DNA of 64,000 nt from Shimia aestuarii (GTDB taxonomy: Bacteria; Pseudomonadota; Alphaproteobacteria; Rhodobacterales; Rhodobacteraceae), in assembly GCF_900114635.1 (NCBI RefSeq), contig NZ_FOTQ01000011.1, forward strand, positions 1 to 64,000, in the 5' to 3' direction. The notes under the pieces are model-generated. The model had not been told where the DNA came from. It ran no database searches and was given only the letters and a program-made list of their open reading frames with translations. The position numbers and the translations under genes are program-made. Of the stretch, positions 34,765 through 45,543 are shown in pieces (the stretch's first letter is position 1; each line of letters starts with the position of its first letter).

Positions 34765-35142
34765 ATGCGCGGAGGGGCGATGCGGGGCGAAGTTCTGGGT
34801 GTTGAGCGCCGTCGGCGTTGGGATGACGAGGTGAAGCTGGCGATCGTGAGCGCGACGGTGACCCAGGTGTCGCAACTGCACGAGGTGACACGCCAACAGT
34901 TCTACGCCTGGCGTCATGAGCTGAAGCGGAAGGGTTTGTGGTCACCCGAGGCGGGCGCGCTGTTCCTGCCCGCTGGCATGGCGCCGACGATGGAGCTGAC
35001 GGTGGTGGAGCCGCCAGTCTCAGCCACCGCCCCCGTAGCCTGGGTTGAACTGCGGCTTGCGTAGGGACGCGTGCTCCGGTTCGAGAGCAACATCGACGAT
35101 GGGGCGCTGTCTCGCCTGGTTCGCGCGGTGGATGTCGCATGA
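34765..35142 (+). pseudogene. IS66 TnpA (Orf1) with in-frame TAG
   Basis: The N-terminal part has the IS66 Orf1 helix-turn-helix (RRWDDEVKLAIVS, then TVTQVSQLHEVTRQQFYAWRHELKRKG). An in-frame TAG at 35062-35064 interrupts the C-terminus; the same frame goes on GRVLRFESNIDDGALSRLVRAVDVA to a TGA at 35140-35142 that overlaps the tnpB start by four bases, as in intact IS66 operons. The stop is therefore a point lesion. Confidence 0.85.
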
Positions 35143-35486
35143 TCGGGCCGGGGACCGGGGTGCGGGTGTATCTGGCCTGCGGAGCGACGGATATGCGCAA
35201 GGGGGTCGGAGGGCTGGCGGCGCTGGCGCAGGACGTGCTGCGGCAGAAGCCGACCGGCGGCGCGGTCTTCGCCTTCCGGGGCCGCAAGGGTGATCGGCTG
35301 AAGTTGCTTTACTGGGACGGTCAGGGGTTCTGCCTTTACTACAAGATCCTCGAGCGCGGGCGCTTTCCCTGGCCGAACACCAGTTCGGGGGCGGTGCGGC
35401 TGACTTCGGCGCAGCTGGCGATGTTGTGGGAAGGGATCGATTGGCGGCGGCCGGATTGGGGCGCGCCACCGGCCCGTGTTGGGTGA
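35139..35486 (+). CDS. tnpB: IS66 accessory protein TnpB (Orf2)
   Basis: A 115-residue intact IS66 Orf2 protein: VRVYLACGATDMRKGVGGLAALAQ and GAVFAFRGRKGDRLKLLYWDGQGFCLYYK. It belongs to a different IS66 subtype from the copy at 33623, judging by the diverged sequence. It is the only undamaged gene of this element. Confidence 0.92.
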   Translation: MIGPGTGVRVYLACGATDMRKGVGGLAALAQDVLRQKPTGGAVFAFRGRKGDRLKLLYWDGQGFCLYYKILERGRFPWPNTSSGAVRLTSAQLAMLWEGIDWRRPDWGAPPARVG

Positions 35487-35548
35487 TCTATCTGCCTGAA
35501 AGGTCTTGTTTTTATGGCACTTGATGATCGGTTGTGGTAGGTGATGGC

Positions 35549-37217
35549 ATGTCGAGCGACACGCCCATCTTTCCCGAAGATCCCGCCGTTCTGAAGGCGA
35601 TGATTGCCGCGTTGCAGGCGGAAAACGCCAAGATGGCGGCGACGATCCGGGCGCATGACCAGCTGATCCAGACGCTCCGGCTACGGATCGCGAAGCTCAA
35701 GAAGCAGGCCTTCGGCAAATCCTCCGAGAAGATCGAGCGCGAGATCGAACAGCTCGAACTGGCGCTCGAGGATCTGCTCATCGCCAGCGCCGAAAGAGCC
35801 ATCACCCCGGCGGTGGACGAAGACGAGGCAGATGCCGCACTTGAGGTCACGACCGGCGACATCGACGTGAGCAAGCCGCGGCGGCGTCCCCGCGTGTCGG
35901 CAACCACCCCGCGCGAGCGGCGCGAGCTCGACCCGGGCAGCTGCTGCCCGGACTGCGGTGGTGACCTGCGGCTCGTGGCCGAAGACATGAGCGAGATGCT
36001 CGACCTGGTCGTGGCACAGCTGAAGATCCTGCAGATCGCACGGCTTAAGAAGTCCTGCCGCCGTTGTGAGAAGATGGTTCAGACGCCCGCGCCCAGCCGT
36101 CCGATCCCCGGCAGCATGGTAAGCGCGGTCCTGCTGGCCTGGATCCTCGTCTCCAAGTTCGATGATCATCTTCCCTTGTATCGCCTGAACGAGATCTTCG
36201 CCCGGATGGGGGCCGACATCCCGGACAGCACGCTGGTCGACTGGTGCGGGCGCGCCATGCAGGTGCTGGCGCCGCTGGTCGAACGGTTCGAGGCCGATGT
36301 GATGGCCAGCGATCTTCTCCACGCCCCCTCTCGGCAGCATGCTTCGCATGCGCCTGCCGGGCAGTGGATGACACCCCGATCCGGGTACTGGACCGATCCC
36401 TCAAGGACCGCGGCCTCGGAAAGGGAGTAAAGCAGGGACGGGTCTGGGCCTTTGTCCGCGATCCGCGACCTTGGGCAGGGACAGCGCCACCCGGTGCGGT
36501 CTACCGCTTCGCCCCAGACTGGAAGCAAGAGCACGTCCATGGGCATCTCGCCCAGACGCGCGGCATCCTGAAGGCCGACGGGTACAAGGGCTATGCCAAG
36601 CTTTACGAACCCGACCCCGACGGCACGCCGCGTTTGCAGGAGGCATCATGCTGGGCTCATCTGCGGCGCGACTTCCACGACGAGTGGGACAAGACGAAAT
36701 CCGCCATCGCGCGCGAGGCGCTTGACCGCATCGGTGCGCTCTACGACATCGAGCGGGAGATCAACGGGCAGCTCGCCGAGCTCCGCCTTGCCGCGCGCCA
36801 GACGCACAGCGCGCCAAAGGTCGAGGCCTTCTTCGCTTGGTCCGAAAGCCAACTCACGCGGATCCCGGCAAAGGCGACCTCGCCCGCGCTTTCCGCTATG
36901 GGCTGGCTCGCCGCGCCTCGTTCAGCCTCTTCCTCACCGATGGTCGCCTGGCCATCGACTACAATGCCGCCGAGCGTGCCCTGCGCCCGATCGGCATCGG
37001 CCGGAAGAACTGCCTCTTCGCGGGTGCCGACACCGGTGGCGAAACGCTGGCCCGCGCCATGACGATCATCGAGACCGCCAAACTGAACGGCCTCGATCCG
37101 CAGGCATATCTCGCCGACGTGCTCGACTGGATCAACGATCACAAGATCAACCGCCTCGACGAACTCCTGCCGTGGAACTGGACCCCGGTCGCCTCCGCTC
37201 AGGCCCAGGCCGCCTGA
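35549..37217 (+). pseudogene. IS66 transposase TnpC with a 41-bp insertion and a one-base deletion
   Basis: The first frame (35549 to about 36322) covers the N-terminal coil and zinc region (CCPDCGGDL, CRRCEKMV) up to VMASDLLH. A 41-bp insert at 36323-36363 shifts the frame by two. The second frame then reads VDDTPIRVLDRSL, ILKADGYKGYAKLY and CWAHLRRDF. Near 36862 one base is missing from IPGKGD, and the third frame continues [25 protein letters not shown], to LDELLPWNW. Undoing both lesions gives a standard TnpC with its DDE residues. Confidence 0.92.
36323..36363. repeat. 41-bp palindromic insert in tnpC
   Basis: The insert contains the hairpin core GCATGC-TTC-GCATGC, extended by CGGCA and TGCCG arms. 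It lies between CAC and GTGGATGAC, which are contiguous in related tnpC genes (LLH-VDDTP). Its length explains the frame shift exactly. It looks like a small REP-type mobile palindrome. Confidence 0.85.
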
Positions 37218-37245
37218 TCAATCGCGGTAACAACCGGGCGGTTAC

Positions 37246-37253
37246 CTTCGTAA
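37246..37253. repeat. IS66 target-site duplication, right copy
   Basis: CTTCGTAA, identical to 34672-34679, lies within the porin codons for RYE. Confidence 0.93.
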
Positions 37254-38184
37254 CGATAGAAAGCCTCGACAGTATACTGATCGCGCGTACTGGCTGGAGC
37301 CTTGCCCCATGCGAAACCGATCCCGGCAAGATCCTTCCCCCCACGGGCGTCATATCCCGTTCCGAAACTGATTGCCCGTTCAAGGCTGGTCCCGCCGTTA
37401 TCGGCATAACCTGCTCTGAAAAAGGGACGCCAGGCATCGAAACGGCCGCTCGCGGCAAAAGATACACCATGACCGCTTGGCACAGCCGCATCCGTTCGCT
37501 CATCGACCTGCCAAAGCGTTAGATGTACAAGTTGATCAGAACGGTCATCCCAATCGGGCGACCAACCGATCGCGACGTGTTTGAAGGTCTTGCCGGTTTG
37601 TAACAGCTTCTTGGTCGCCTGCCAGGGATCGGAGGCGTCGGCATTTGCATTGGCGATCCCGGCGAGAATGGCCCAGTTGCTGTTGAGTCGCCATTGAATG
37701 GCGGCTCCAAAACCTTGTCCCGGTCCGGCAAAAGTGGCCTGCTGTTCGAATTCGAGGTTTGTGAACGCGGTCCAGGGGCTCGCGAGGCTGTTAACGATCA
37801 CATAGTCATACGGGTCGATATGACCAATGACGAAACTGCCCCGCCCATCCGCGAAACGCTGTCGCCAATAAAGATTGGTCAGCACCAGTCCTGCGTTGCT
37901 TTAGGTTGAAGAAAACAAGCCAGCATATCCCAGCGTCGGGCCTAGGGCCTGCGTGGAAATCCTCCCGGCAATCGCTGTCCGATACTCGAACTTAAATACC
38001 AGTGCTCCGGTGTCGGGTGTGCCGCGGCCGAACGCGCTCCAGGTTCCGTAAAGACGGGTCACATTGCTGGCTGCATTAGATGGGGTTCGAGTAGAATCCG
38101 AATTGAGAAACTGGGTATGATTATCAACGCCAAAGGACAATCCGGTTCTGGCCTCCAGGTCCTTCTTCCAGTTGTAGTATCTCT
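37254..38184 (-). pseudogene. oprB-like carbohydrate porin, middle fragment
   Basis: This piece carries most of the barrel: YYNWKKDLEARTGLSFGVDN, FEYRTAIAGRISTQALGPTLGYAGLFSST, TNLYWRQRFADGRGSFVIGHIDPYDYV, ASPWTAFTNLEFEQQ and GRFDAWRPFFRAGYADNGGTSLER. These are features of OprB-type sugar porins of the outer membrane. An in-frame TAA (complement of 37901-37903) falls in SST-stop-SNAGLVLTN. Three independent lesions, this stop plus IS5 on the 5' side and IS66 on the 3' side, show long-term loss of function. Confidence 0.9.
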
Positions 38185-39357
38185 GGAACATCTGAAAAAC
38201 CTGCGCGCACGGGCTTGATCTGGTAGGTTTTCGGGGAGCCGCCAAGGAGCCGCGCCGATGCCGAAACAGCCCGCCCTTCCTGGTTTTCGTGACGCGATGA
38301 AGAAGAAGGTGACGCGGCGGGAGCAGTTTCTGGCGGAGATGGATGGGGTGGTACCTTGGACCCGGCTGCTGGCGTTGATCGCGCCGCACTATCCGAAGGC
38401 CGGGCCGAAGGGCGGACGCCCGCCGATGGCGCTGGAGACGATGCTGCGGGTCTACTTCCTGCAGAACTGGTATGCCCTGAGCCGACCCGATGACGGAAGA
38501 GACGCTGTATGACAGCGAGGCGATGCGTCGCTTCGCCGGGATCGAACTGGGCGACGACCGCATTCCCGACGAGACAACGATCCTCAACTTCCGCCATCTT
38601 CTGGAGCGGCACGGGCTGACCGAGGCGATCTTCGCCGAGGTGAATGTCCACCTTGCGGACAAGGGTATCACGCTGCGCTCGGGCACGCTGGTGGATGCGA
38701 CGATCATCGACGCGCCGTCCTCGACCAAGGACAAGGCGGGTGCGCGCGACCCCGAAATGTCATCCACCAAGAAAGGAAATGACTGGTATTTCGGCATGAA
38801 GGCACACATTGGCGTCGATGCCGGCAGTGGCGTGACGCACAGCCTCGAGACCTCGACCGCCAAGCTGCACGACAGCCAGGTCTGGGACGAACTGCTCCAC
38901 GGCGAAGAGACATCGGTCTGGGCCGACAAGGGTTATGTCAGCGCCGAGCGCGAGGCCGAGTTCAAGGCGCCAGGCAAGGTCTGGGGCGTGCTGCGCAAGG
39001 CGCCAAGGGGCGGCAGGTTGCATCCCGTCGACGCGCGGATCAATCGCCTGATCACCATGGTACGCGCCAAGGTCGAGCATCCGTTCCGGGTGATCAAGCG
39101 CCAGTTTGGTTACGTGAAGACCCGCTACCGGGGCCTCGCCAAGAACCGCGCCCAGCTCTTCACGCTATTCGCCCTCGGCAACCTGTTCCTGGTGCGACGA
39201 AGGCTGTTGGCATGAGGGACGAGTCCGTCCAGAATCGCCAGATCGGCCCAAAGCGGGTCACAGAGAGCGAAAAACCGCCCCTCCAGCAGCCGCAAGACCG
39301 CTTCACGCGACGAGCGCCCGGTGTTCGGCGAAGCCGAAGGCGTAGATCAGATGTTCC
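38185..39357 (+). mobile_element. IS5-family element inserted in the porin gene
   Basis: A 1173-bp element with short terminal repeats GGAACATCTGA (38185-38195; reverse complement 39347-39357) flanked by a 4-bp duplication CTCT (38181-38184 and 39358-39361). Excising it with one CTCT joins QGALE to RYYNWKK and restores the porin frame, which strongly supports these ends. It encodes one transposase with a frameshift. Confidence 0.88.
38258..39215 (+). pseudogene. IS5-family transposase, one-base insertion
   Basis: The first frame reads MPKQPALPGFRDAMKKKVTR and continues to LRVYFLQNWYALS; an extra C near 38484 breaks it (AGCCGACCC where AGC-GAC-CCG is expected). The next frame continues DPMTEETLYDSEAMRRFAGIEL to the end. 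DDE parts are visible: Asp in LVDATIIDAPSS, Asp in VWADKGYVS and Glu in KVEHPFRVIKRQFGY. Corrected length is about 318 residues. Confidence 0.88.
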
Positions 39358-39563
39358 CTCTCTAGGGCACCTTGCTGTTGCCGCTCCGCGGTTGCCAACA
39401 GTGTGCCTTCGACGCTGTCAGGCGTTGCGAAACCGCGCTTTCCGTATTGAATGTCGGCAACCGCGCAACTCGGCGAAAGCGCACCCATCATGCTGAAAAG
39501 AAGCAGGCAAGATGCGGTGGAAACCCGGCGTATTGCAAAGCTTGATGTCTTGCATGATGACAT
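39358..39563 (-). pseudogene. oprB-like porin, 5' fragment with signal peptide
   Basis: From ATG 39563: a long signal peptide (about 35 residues, ending SCAVAD), then IQYGKRGFATPDSVEGTLLATAERQQQGALE, which joins the fragment at 38184 once IS5 is removed. With IS5, IS66 and one copy of each duplication taken out, the three pieces add up to 1254 bp, 418 codons. The start lies 27 bp after the BamA/TamA-like gene, so both were probably one operon. Confidence 0.85.
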
Positions 39564-39590
39564 GAGTTTCTTACCCTTTCCGCAGTGGCC

Positions 39591-40712
39591 TCAGAATTTT
39601 TGTCCCACTGAAAGATACAAAAATTCATCTCCATGATTATTGCGCGCATAGTCGATCGCATAATCCAGCCCGAACTTCTTCGATAGGCGATATCGAAGCC
39701 CGGCACCAATAGCTGACCCGCCCAGGTTCAAAGAAAGGCTAGTCAAATCGTTTCCGCCGGCTCCGGCGCCAGCGAACACGACATAGCCAAGGCGCTGGTT
39801 GAAGCGTCCGCGGTATTCAACCTGCGCTGATGCGGACCAATCCGCCAGTTGGGAGAGCGCCGAGAACCCGCGCAGACCATCAGCGAATCCCACACCACAG
39901 GTATCAAAGAAGGGGGCAGCGCTGCCAGCACCGCATAGCACGGCGTTGAACGCGATCACCCCCGTGGCTCCGATGGGTCGAAACACAGACGCCTCGGCGA
40001 CCATCTTGGTGTATGATCTGTCGCTGAACGTCAGCCGCCCGCCAAAAACGGAATCTTGTATGTGGCCATAGCTGAGGTCGAGCGCGGCATATGTTCCAGT
40101 ATGTGGATAAAACGTGTCGTCGCGTGTGTCGTGAACCATATCGAAGGTTAGACGCGCCAGTTCCACATCCATGTCCGGGCGCAGGAAGCCGGGCAGTGTA
40201 ATCGACGGGTTCCACGCGATGTTGGATTCGAGGTAGGCCAGTCCCAGCCCCGCCTTGAAGGTCTTGCTGAACCCGTAGTCCAGTCGAATAACGGCGCCGG
40301 ATACGGATTGCGTCACCGGCAGCGCCAGCGCTCCGACGATCGGCAGGTCATAGTTCAACTCACCTTCGGCGACAAAGGCGCCCAGCGACCAGCGGTCATT
40401 GTCGAACACGACGCTGCCGCCAAGACCGTAGGCATAGCTGCCAGTATCGGTTTCGAAATATCCCACCCCGATTCCCGATGGTTTCGATCCGGGCAGACTG
40501 AACAGATACCCGGCCCCAAGAGCCAGCCCGTTTCCGATCGTGTCATTGCTGAACGGAATGGGCGCCAGAATGAAGTTACCGTTTCTCAGGCCGACATCGG
40601 CGCTGGCGACGGTCTTCACTGGGCCGTTCAGCTGGTTCTTGATCGGGTTTTTCGCGAAAGCAGGGGAGCCAAGGCAGACCGCAAACGCTAGACTTGAAAG
40701 CAGACGCACCAT
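39591..40712 (-). CDS. BamA/TamA-family outer-membrane protein (surface antigen D15)
   Basis: A 373-residue protein from ATG 40712, chosen because MVRLLSSLAFAVCLGSPAFAK is a good signal peptide; upstream in-frame ATGs would bury it. The rest is a D15-type beta barrel with alternating strands, VHDTRDDTFYPHTGTYAALDLSY (the conserved strand with DTRD), the GLRGF-like lid motif, and C-terminal SVGQKF ending in Phe. No POTRA domains are present, so it is a short barrel-only member. Such proteins may move or insert lipids or proteins in the outer membrane; the role here is unknown. It sits just upstream of the broken porin. Confidence 0.85.
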   Translation of the reverse strand: MVRLLSSLAFAVCLGSPAFAKNPIKNQLNGPVKTVASADVGLRNGNFILAPIPFSNDTIGNGLALGAGYLFSLPGSKPSGIGVGYFETDTGSYAYGLGGSVVFDNDRWSLGAFVAEGELNYDLPIVGALALPVTQSVSGAVIRLDYGFSKTFKAGLGLAYLESNIAWNPSITLPGFLRPDMDVELARLTFDMVHDTRDDTFYPHTGTYAALDLSYGHIQDSVFGGRLTFSDRSYTKMVAEASVFRPIGATGVIAFNAVLCGAGSAAPFFDTCGVGFADGLRGFSALSQLADWSASAQVEYRGRFNQRLGYVVFAGAGAGGNDLTSLSLNLGGSAIGAGLRYRLSKKFGLDYAIDYARNNHGDEFLYLSVGQKF

Positions 40713-41202
40713 TCGTCTGTCCAAGGTTTTCCAATCGCGCCGCTCGGGCTGCTGTGTCTCTGGGGACATTTCCGCCAACTAGAGACCCCACACCCGAGAA
40801 GACGACCTCGACAGGGGTTTGCATCCGTCCATTTGCCGGCAAATATTAGCAGGACTGGTTCTCCTGATCATGACTAGTCTTCCTTCCCTATAATTTAGGG
40901 TGATATGAATTGACCACCCTTCACCCCTTGATCTAGTTGTAGAAAAATTCTGAACGACGGGCTAGTCCGAGAAGTTGATTGCCCAGTCCTGACCGAACAT
41001 GTCATTGAATTAGGCATAGTATCAACCCCGGCCTGAAACTTGACTGGCAAGTTTCCGATCTTTGTGACCTTGCTGACGGACAAGTTGATCGGCAGGGTCG
41101 CCTGGTCATTGACCCAGTCGTCAGACAGTGTCCGTCGTCAGGGTTTTTCGGAGAGCTGAGGCTGTATCGTAACGGAGGCTCTGGTTCGATTTCTGTTTGA
41201 GT
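40713..41202. other. Non-coding stretch, possible transposon end
   Basis: No supported gene. Two imperfect short repeats, AAGTTGATTGCCCAG (about 40973) and AAGTTGATCGGCAGG (about 41083), and several TGTCCG/GACGGAC-like half sites lie before the TniA-like remnant. They could be end repeats of the degraded Mu/Tn7-type element. The part next to 40713 should hold the promoter of the D15 gene. Confidence 0.35.
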
Positions 41203-41330
41203 TTAGGCGGCAGCAGCTTGGTGCTGCAACCGGCCTTTTCTGATTGTCTGCTTCTTGATCTCCTCTCTCATCTTCAGGATCTTCTCGCCGCGGCCGTGAT
41301 AGACGTCGGCGGGGGTCAGGTTGGCCAACA
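41203..41330 (-). pseudogene. C-terminal scrap of an IS3-type transposase
   Basis: NLTPADVYHGRGEKILKMRE and KKQTIRKGRLQHQ are typical of the last ~40 residues of IS3-family OrfB/integrase-core proteins. It is fused in frame to the TniA-like remnant upstream. Confidence 0.65.
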
Positions 41331-42190
41331 TGTCGCGGGGATCGTATTTGACCAGCAGCCGCCGGTTGGTCCGTCTGACATCAGCACTGAGCGCGGCAGA
41401 CCAGTAGCGCATGTCGAAGAGATGGATGCCGGTTGGCCGAAGCGTTCGTTCCTGATCTGACAGGAAGTTGACCCAGAACTGTAGCCGGTCCTCCGGCAGT
41501 CGAAGGGGAATGTCGCCTTCATGGTCGTGCCACACCGCCAAAGGTGGACGACTCAAGGAACTGTGGATCGACTGATGGTAGGAGCCGACAATGTCTAGGG
41601 CGATATACCTTTCAAGTTCGCGCAAACTCAGGGCTGCGTGCCGCTCGGGATCATACTCGCCGCGATCCTGTTCGTTGCTGAATGTGGTGCCGGGCAGAAG
41701 GTGCAGCCGTCCCATTTGCGTGCCGATCAACCGCTCGATATGCCCGCCGAAGCGCGGTGTCCCCGGCGGACGCCAGTCAATGGCAATGCCCGCGTTCTCG
41801 CATCCGCGCTTGAAGGCACGGCTTCGGAAATCCGCGCCGTTGTCGACATGTATTCTCTCAGGCAGGCCAGCGACAGGCCAAGGCTTGTCGATCTAGCGTT
41901 CCTTCAACCAGGCTGTGTTGTCATAGACAGAATGCAGCAGACACAGGCTGGTCGAAAGGCGCGAAGGCGGGTCCATGGAGAGGTAGAACCCCGTCACCAT
42001 CCGGGTGAAGACATCCATGGCGAGCGTCAGGCAAGGACGGCCGCCGAAGTCTGGTCGTCGCCACCCTTTAGGACCTTGCGGATTGCATCCGCCCGACGGC
42101 ATGCCTCCTGCCAGAGCACATCATCGATTTCTTCGGGTAGGGGATCGGACACGGCAATCCAGACTAGGGTCCAGACTTCGGTAACGGGTC
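41331..42190 (-). pseudogene. TniA/Mu-type DDE transposase remnant
   Basis: Reading leftward: WIAVSDPLPEEIDDVLWQEACRRADAIRKVL (N-terminal region), then in another frame RPCLTLAMDVFTRMVTGFYLSMDPPSRLSTSLCLL..YDNTAWLKER, an in-frame TAG at 41893-41895, then IDKPWPVAGLPERIHVDNGADFRSRAF (second catalytic Asp), GHIERLIGTQMGRLH (catalytic Glu) and LSRPPLAVW, RYWSAALSADVRRTNRRLLVKYDPRDM. These are TniA (Tn5053/Tn552-type) features. At least one frameshift, one nonsense codon and a replaced C-terminus make it dead. Confidence 0.78.
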
Positions 42191-42476
42191 CCTGTCAGTC
42201 AAGAGATTCCGGTCAAGCGATCTGACCCCGCCGACGGGCTGTTCCTGTTCGGTCGATCCGCCCGGCGTCTCGCGGCTCTTTCGTGAGATCTTTCGGGAAC
42301 ATGCTTCGGTCCGTGGTCAGCCGCGAGGGCTGCCGACATGATGCTGGTGCGATGCAGTTCCGGTGTGCCCATCTCATTGGCGTGCTCAGCGTGGCTGGCG
42401 ACGGTCTAGACCACGACATCACTGGAACCGCGTCCCTTCGGGACCTCGGGAGCCTGCAATCAGGCAGGCGAAGCGG

Positions 42477-43236
42477 TCAGGCCCAATTGGTCGGCGCAGC
42501 CTCCATCTTGAAGGTCGTTCCATCAACCCAAATACGATGCAACACGACAGCAATGCGGCGGGCCAAGGCAACCATCGCACGTTTCCTCCCGCGGCGTTTG
42601 GCAACATAATATGCCCATGTCCGAAGTGCGTTGCCACGCCCGCGATTCAGCATGACCGTGGCTGCCTGACACAGGGCACGCCTGAGGTTCACATCTCCTG
42701 CCTTGGTGATGCCGCCTGAGACATCCCGCTCTCCAGATCCGCGCCTCGAACCTGCCGCGCGAGATAGCACCCACCTTGAGCCCGAAGTTCCGAAGCAGCC
42801 CGCGCAGCGACATCTCCAAAGCGATCATGCTCCCTTGGACGGCCTTGCGCGCCGCCAGAATCGCGCGCACCTCTTGGGCGGAGACCGACTTGCAGTGGAC
42901 CGGTCGGAACCAGCCGAGGTGCAACAGGCGCGCGATCCCTTCCGCATCGCGCCTGTCGGTTTTGATGGGCATGGCCTTTAGCGCGCCCTTCACCTGCCGG
43001 GTTTCCATCAGAACGGCAGGCAGGCGGATCTCCATCATCGCACGGTGCAACCATTGCGACAGCGGACCAGCTTCGAGACCGATCGCTTCAACGACGCCTT
43101 CGAGCCCTTTAAGCAAGCTGATCAGCGGCTCCGGTTCGCTGACAACCTCCATCTCTTCCATAATCTTTCCATGCTCCGTGAGCACGCAGACCGCAGTCTT
43201 CGCTAGCGATACGTCCAGCCCAACAAACAGCTTCAT
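42477..43236 (-). pseudogene. IS110-family transposase with internal deletion
   Basis: The N-terminal DEDD RuvC-like domain is present (GLDVSLAKTAVCVL, IKTDRRDAEGIARLLHLGW), and the frame then changes at about 42733 where SRGRFEARI meets GERDVSGGITKAGDVNLRRAL, the C-terminal Transposase_20 segment. About 100 residues between them, including the helix-hairpin part, are missing. The C-terminus reads AKRRGRKRAMVALARRIAVVLHRIWVDGT. IS110 elements have no terminal repeats, so the element ends are not defined. Confidence 0.85.
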
Positions 43237-43337
43237 CCCGTCATCCTCCATAAAAATTTGGTGCGGGAACGACAGCTGCACGCGCGACATCCGGCAAGCG
43301 GTAACGGTCGTGAAGTGTCCGACCCGTTACGGCATCT

Positions 43338-44156
43338 CATTGAATTTCATAGCCAGAACAGAACGGTTGCGGCGAGCATGATTGCGGAGAAGAACGTTTC
43401 CGGGCGGCGGTCGTATCGGGTTGCGACGCGTCGCCAATACTTGAGCCTGCCGAACATGATCTCGATGCGGTTGCGCCTTTTGTAGCGCCGCTTGTCGTAT
43501 TTCACTGCCTTCTTACGCGACTTTCGGCCTGGGATGCAGACCTTTATCCCCTTGTGTTTCAACGTTTCTCTGAACCAATCGGCATCATAGCCCCTGTCGG
43601 CCAGCAGCCAGCCCGCTTTTGGCAAGCTGCCCAGCAACGCCAATGCGCCGGTGTAATCGCTGACCTGACCGGCGGACATGAAGAACCCTATTGGGCGCCC
43701 CTTGGCATCCGCGACGGCGTGCAGCTTGGTGTTCATGCCGCCCTTGGTGCGACCGATCTGGCGCCCACGCCCCCCTTTTTCACGCACAGGCTCGATACCG
43801 TTCGGTGTGCCTCGAGATAGGTCGCGTCGATCATGATCGTCTTATGCTCGGTGCTTTCGGCGGCCAGGCCGACCATGATCCGAGCGAAAACGCCGTTTTC
43901 GCTCCAACGCTTCCAGAGGTTGTAAAGGGTCTTCGCCGGGCCGTATTCCTTTGGCGCATCACACCAGCGCAAGCCATTGCGGTTGATGAAGATTATGCCG
44001 CTCAGGACGCGGCGATCATCGACGCGGGGCTTGCCATGGCTCTTGGGAAAGAACGGCTTCAGACGCTCCATTTGGGCATCCGTCAGCCAGTAAAGGTTGC
44101 TCATCGATCGGGTCTCCTTACGGAGCCTGAATCATGCCAAAAGACCAAAATCAATG
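43338..44156 (-). mobile_element. IS5-family (IS427-type) element
   Basis: About 819 bp containing an orfA/orfB pair. The proposed ends share only CATTGAwTTT (43338 and the reverse complement ending 44156), so the limits are approximate and the left end may be eroded. Size and two-frame design match the IS427 subgroup. Confidence 0.65.
43347..44104 (-). CDS. IS427-type transposase in two overlapping frames
   Basis: OrfA (44104 down to 43733) has the DUF4096-type N-terminal domain (LTDAQMERLKPFFPKSHGKPRVDDRRVLSGIIF) and the first Asp (MIDATYLEAHR). OrfB (from about 43787 to 43347) continues in the -1 frame: GRQIGRTKGGMNTKLHAV, ADRGYDADWFR (second Asp) and RRNRIEIMFGRLK (Glu). The overlap contains the slippery run GAAAAAGGGGGG, and shifting -1 there fuses VKK with GGRGRQIGRTKGG. 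A programmed -1 frameshift is known for this subgroup, so the gene may be functional. Confidence 0.8.
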
Positions 44157-44354
44157 GGTCCTGACCCTTCTGTATCTCCACTTTGTTATGCTGCCCCCGT
44201 CAGCGACCTTGGCCGAGGCTGCTGACGGGGCGGTGTATGGCGTCTGAGCCTTGTGGATTTGACCACGTTTGTTAGCGAGCCAGCACCGTCTCTCTTCATC
44301 GTCTCGAACAGTTGAATGTGGCCGGTCAGGACCACGGAGCAGAAGGAAGAGAGC

Positions 44355-45314
<960 letters not shown>

Positions 45315-45369
45315 CGAATACAGTTGCTAACAAAATCAGCCTGATAAGAGTTGTTCAGATCGGACCACT

Positions 45370-45543
45370 TATCAGCGGTGCGAATTTCACCACCCAGCGG
45401 TTCAGCGTCGCGTGATCGACTGTGACGCCTCGCTCGGCGAGGATCTCCTCCAGATCGCGGTAGGAAACGGCGTAGCGAACATAGAAGCACACTGCAAGCA
45501 AGATCACCGACTTCGGATAGTGCACGCCCTTGAAATCAATCAC
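45370..45543 (-). pseudogene. IS6-family transposase, N-terminal fragment
   Basis: VIDFKGVHYPKSVILLAVCFYVRY and SYRDLEEILAERGVTVDHATLNRWVVKF are the first ~58 residues of an IS6 transposase, close to the copy at 6621. The catalytic domain is absent. The rest of 45315-45738 holds no recognisable gene. Confidence 0.82.

Larger units (their letters stand above)
34680..37245 (+). mobile_element. IS66-family element inside the porin gene, decayed
   Basis: A 2566-bp element with terminal repeats GTAACCGCCCGGTTG (34680-34694) and the reverse complement ending at 37245, flanked by exact 8-bp duplications CTTCGTAA. Gene order is tnpA, tnpB, tnpC on the plus strand. tnpA has an internal TAG; tnpC has a 41-bp palindromic insertion and a one-base loss, so only tnpB is whole. 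It could move only with help from another IS66 element. Confidence 0.95.
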
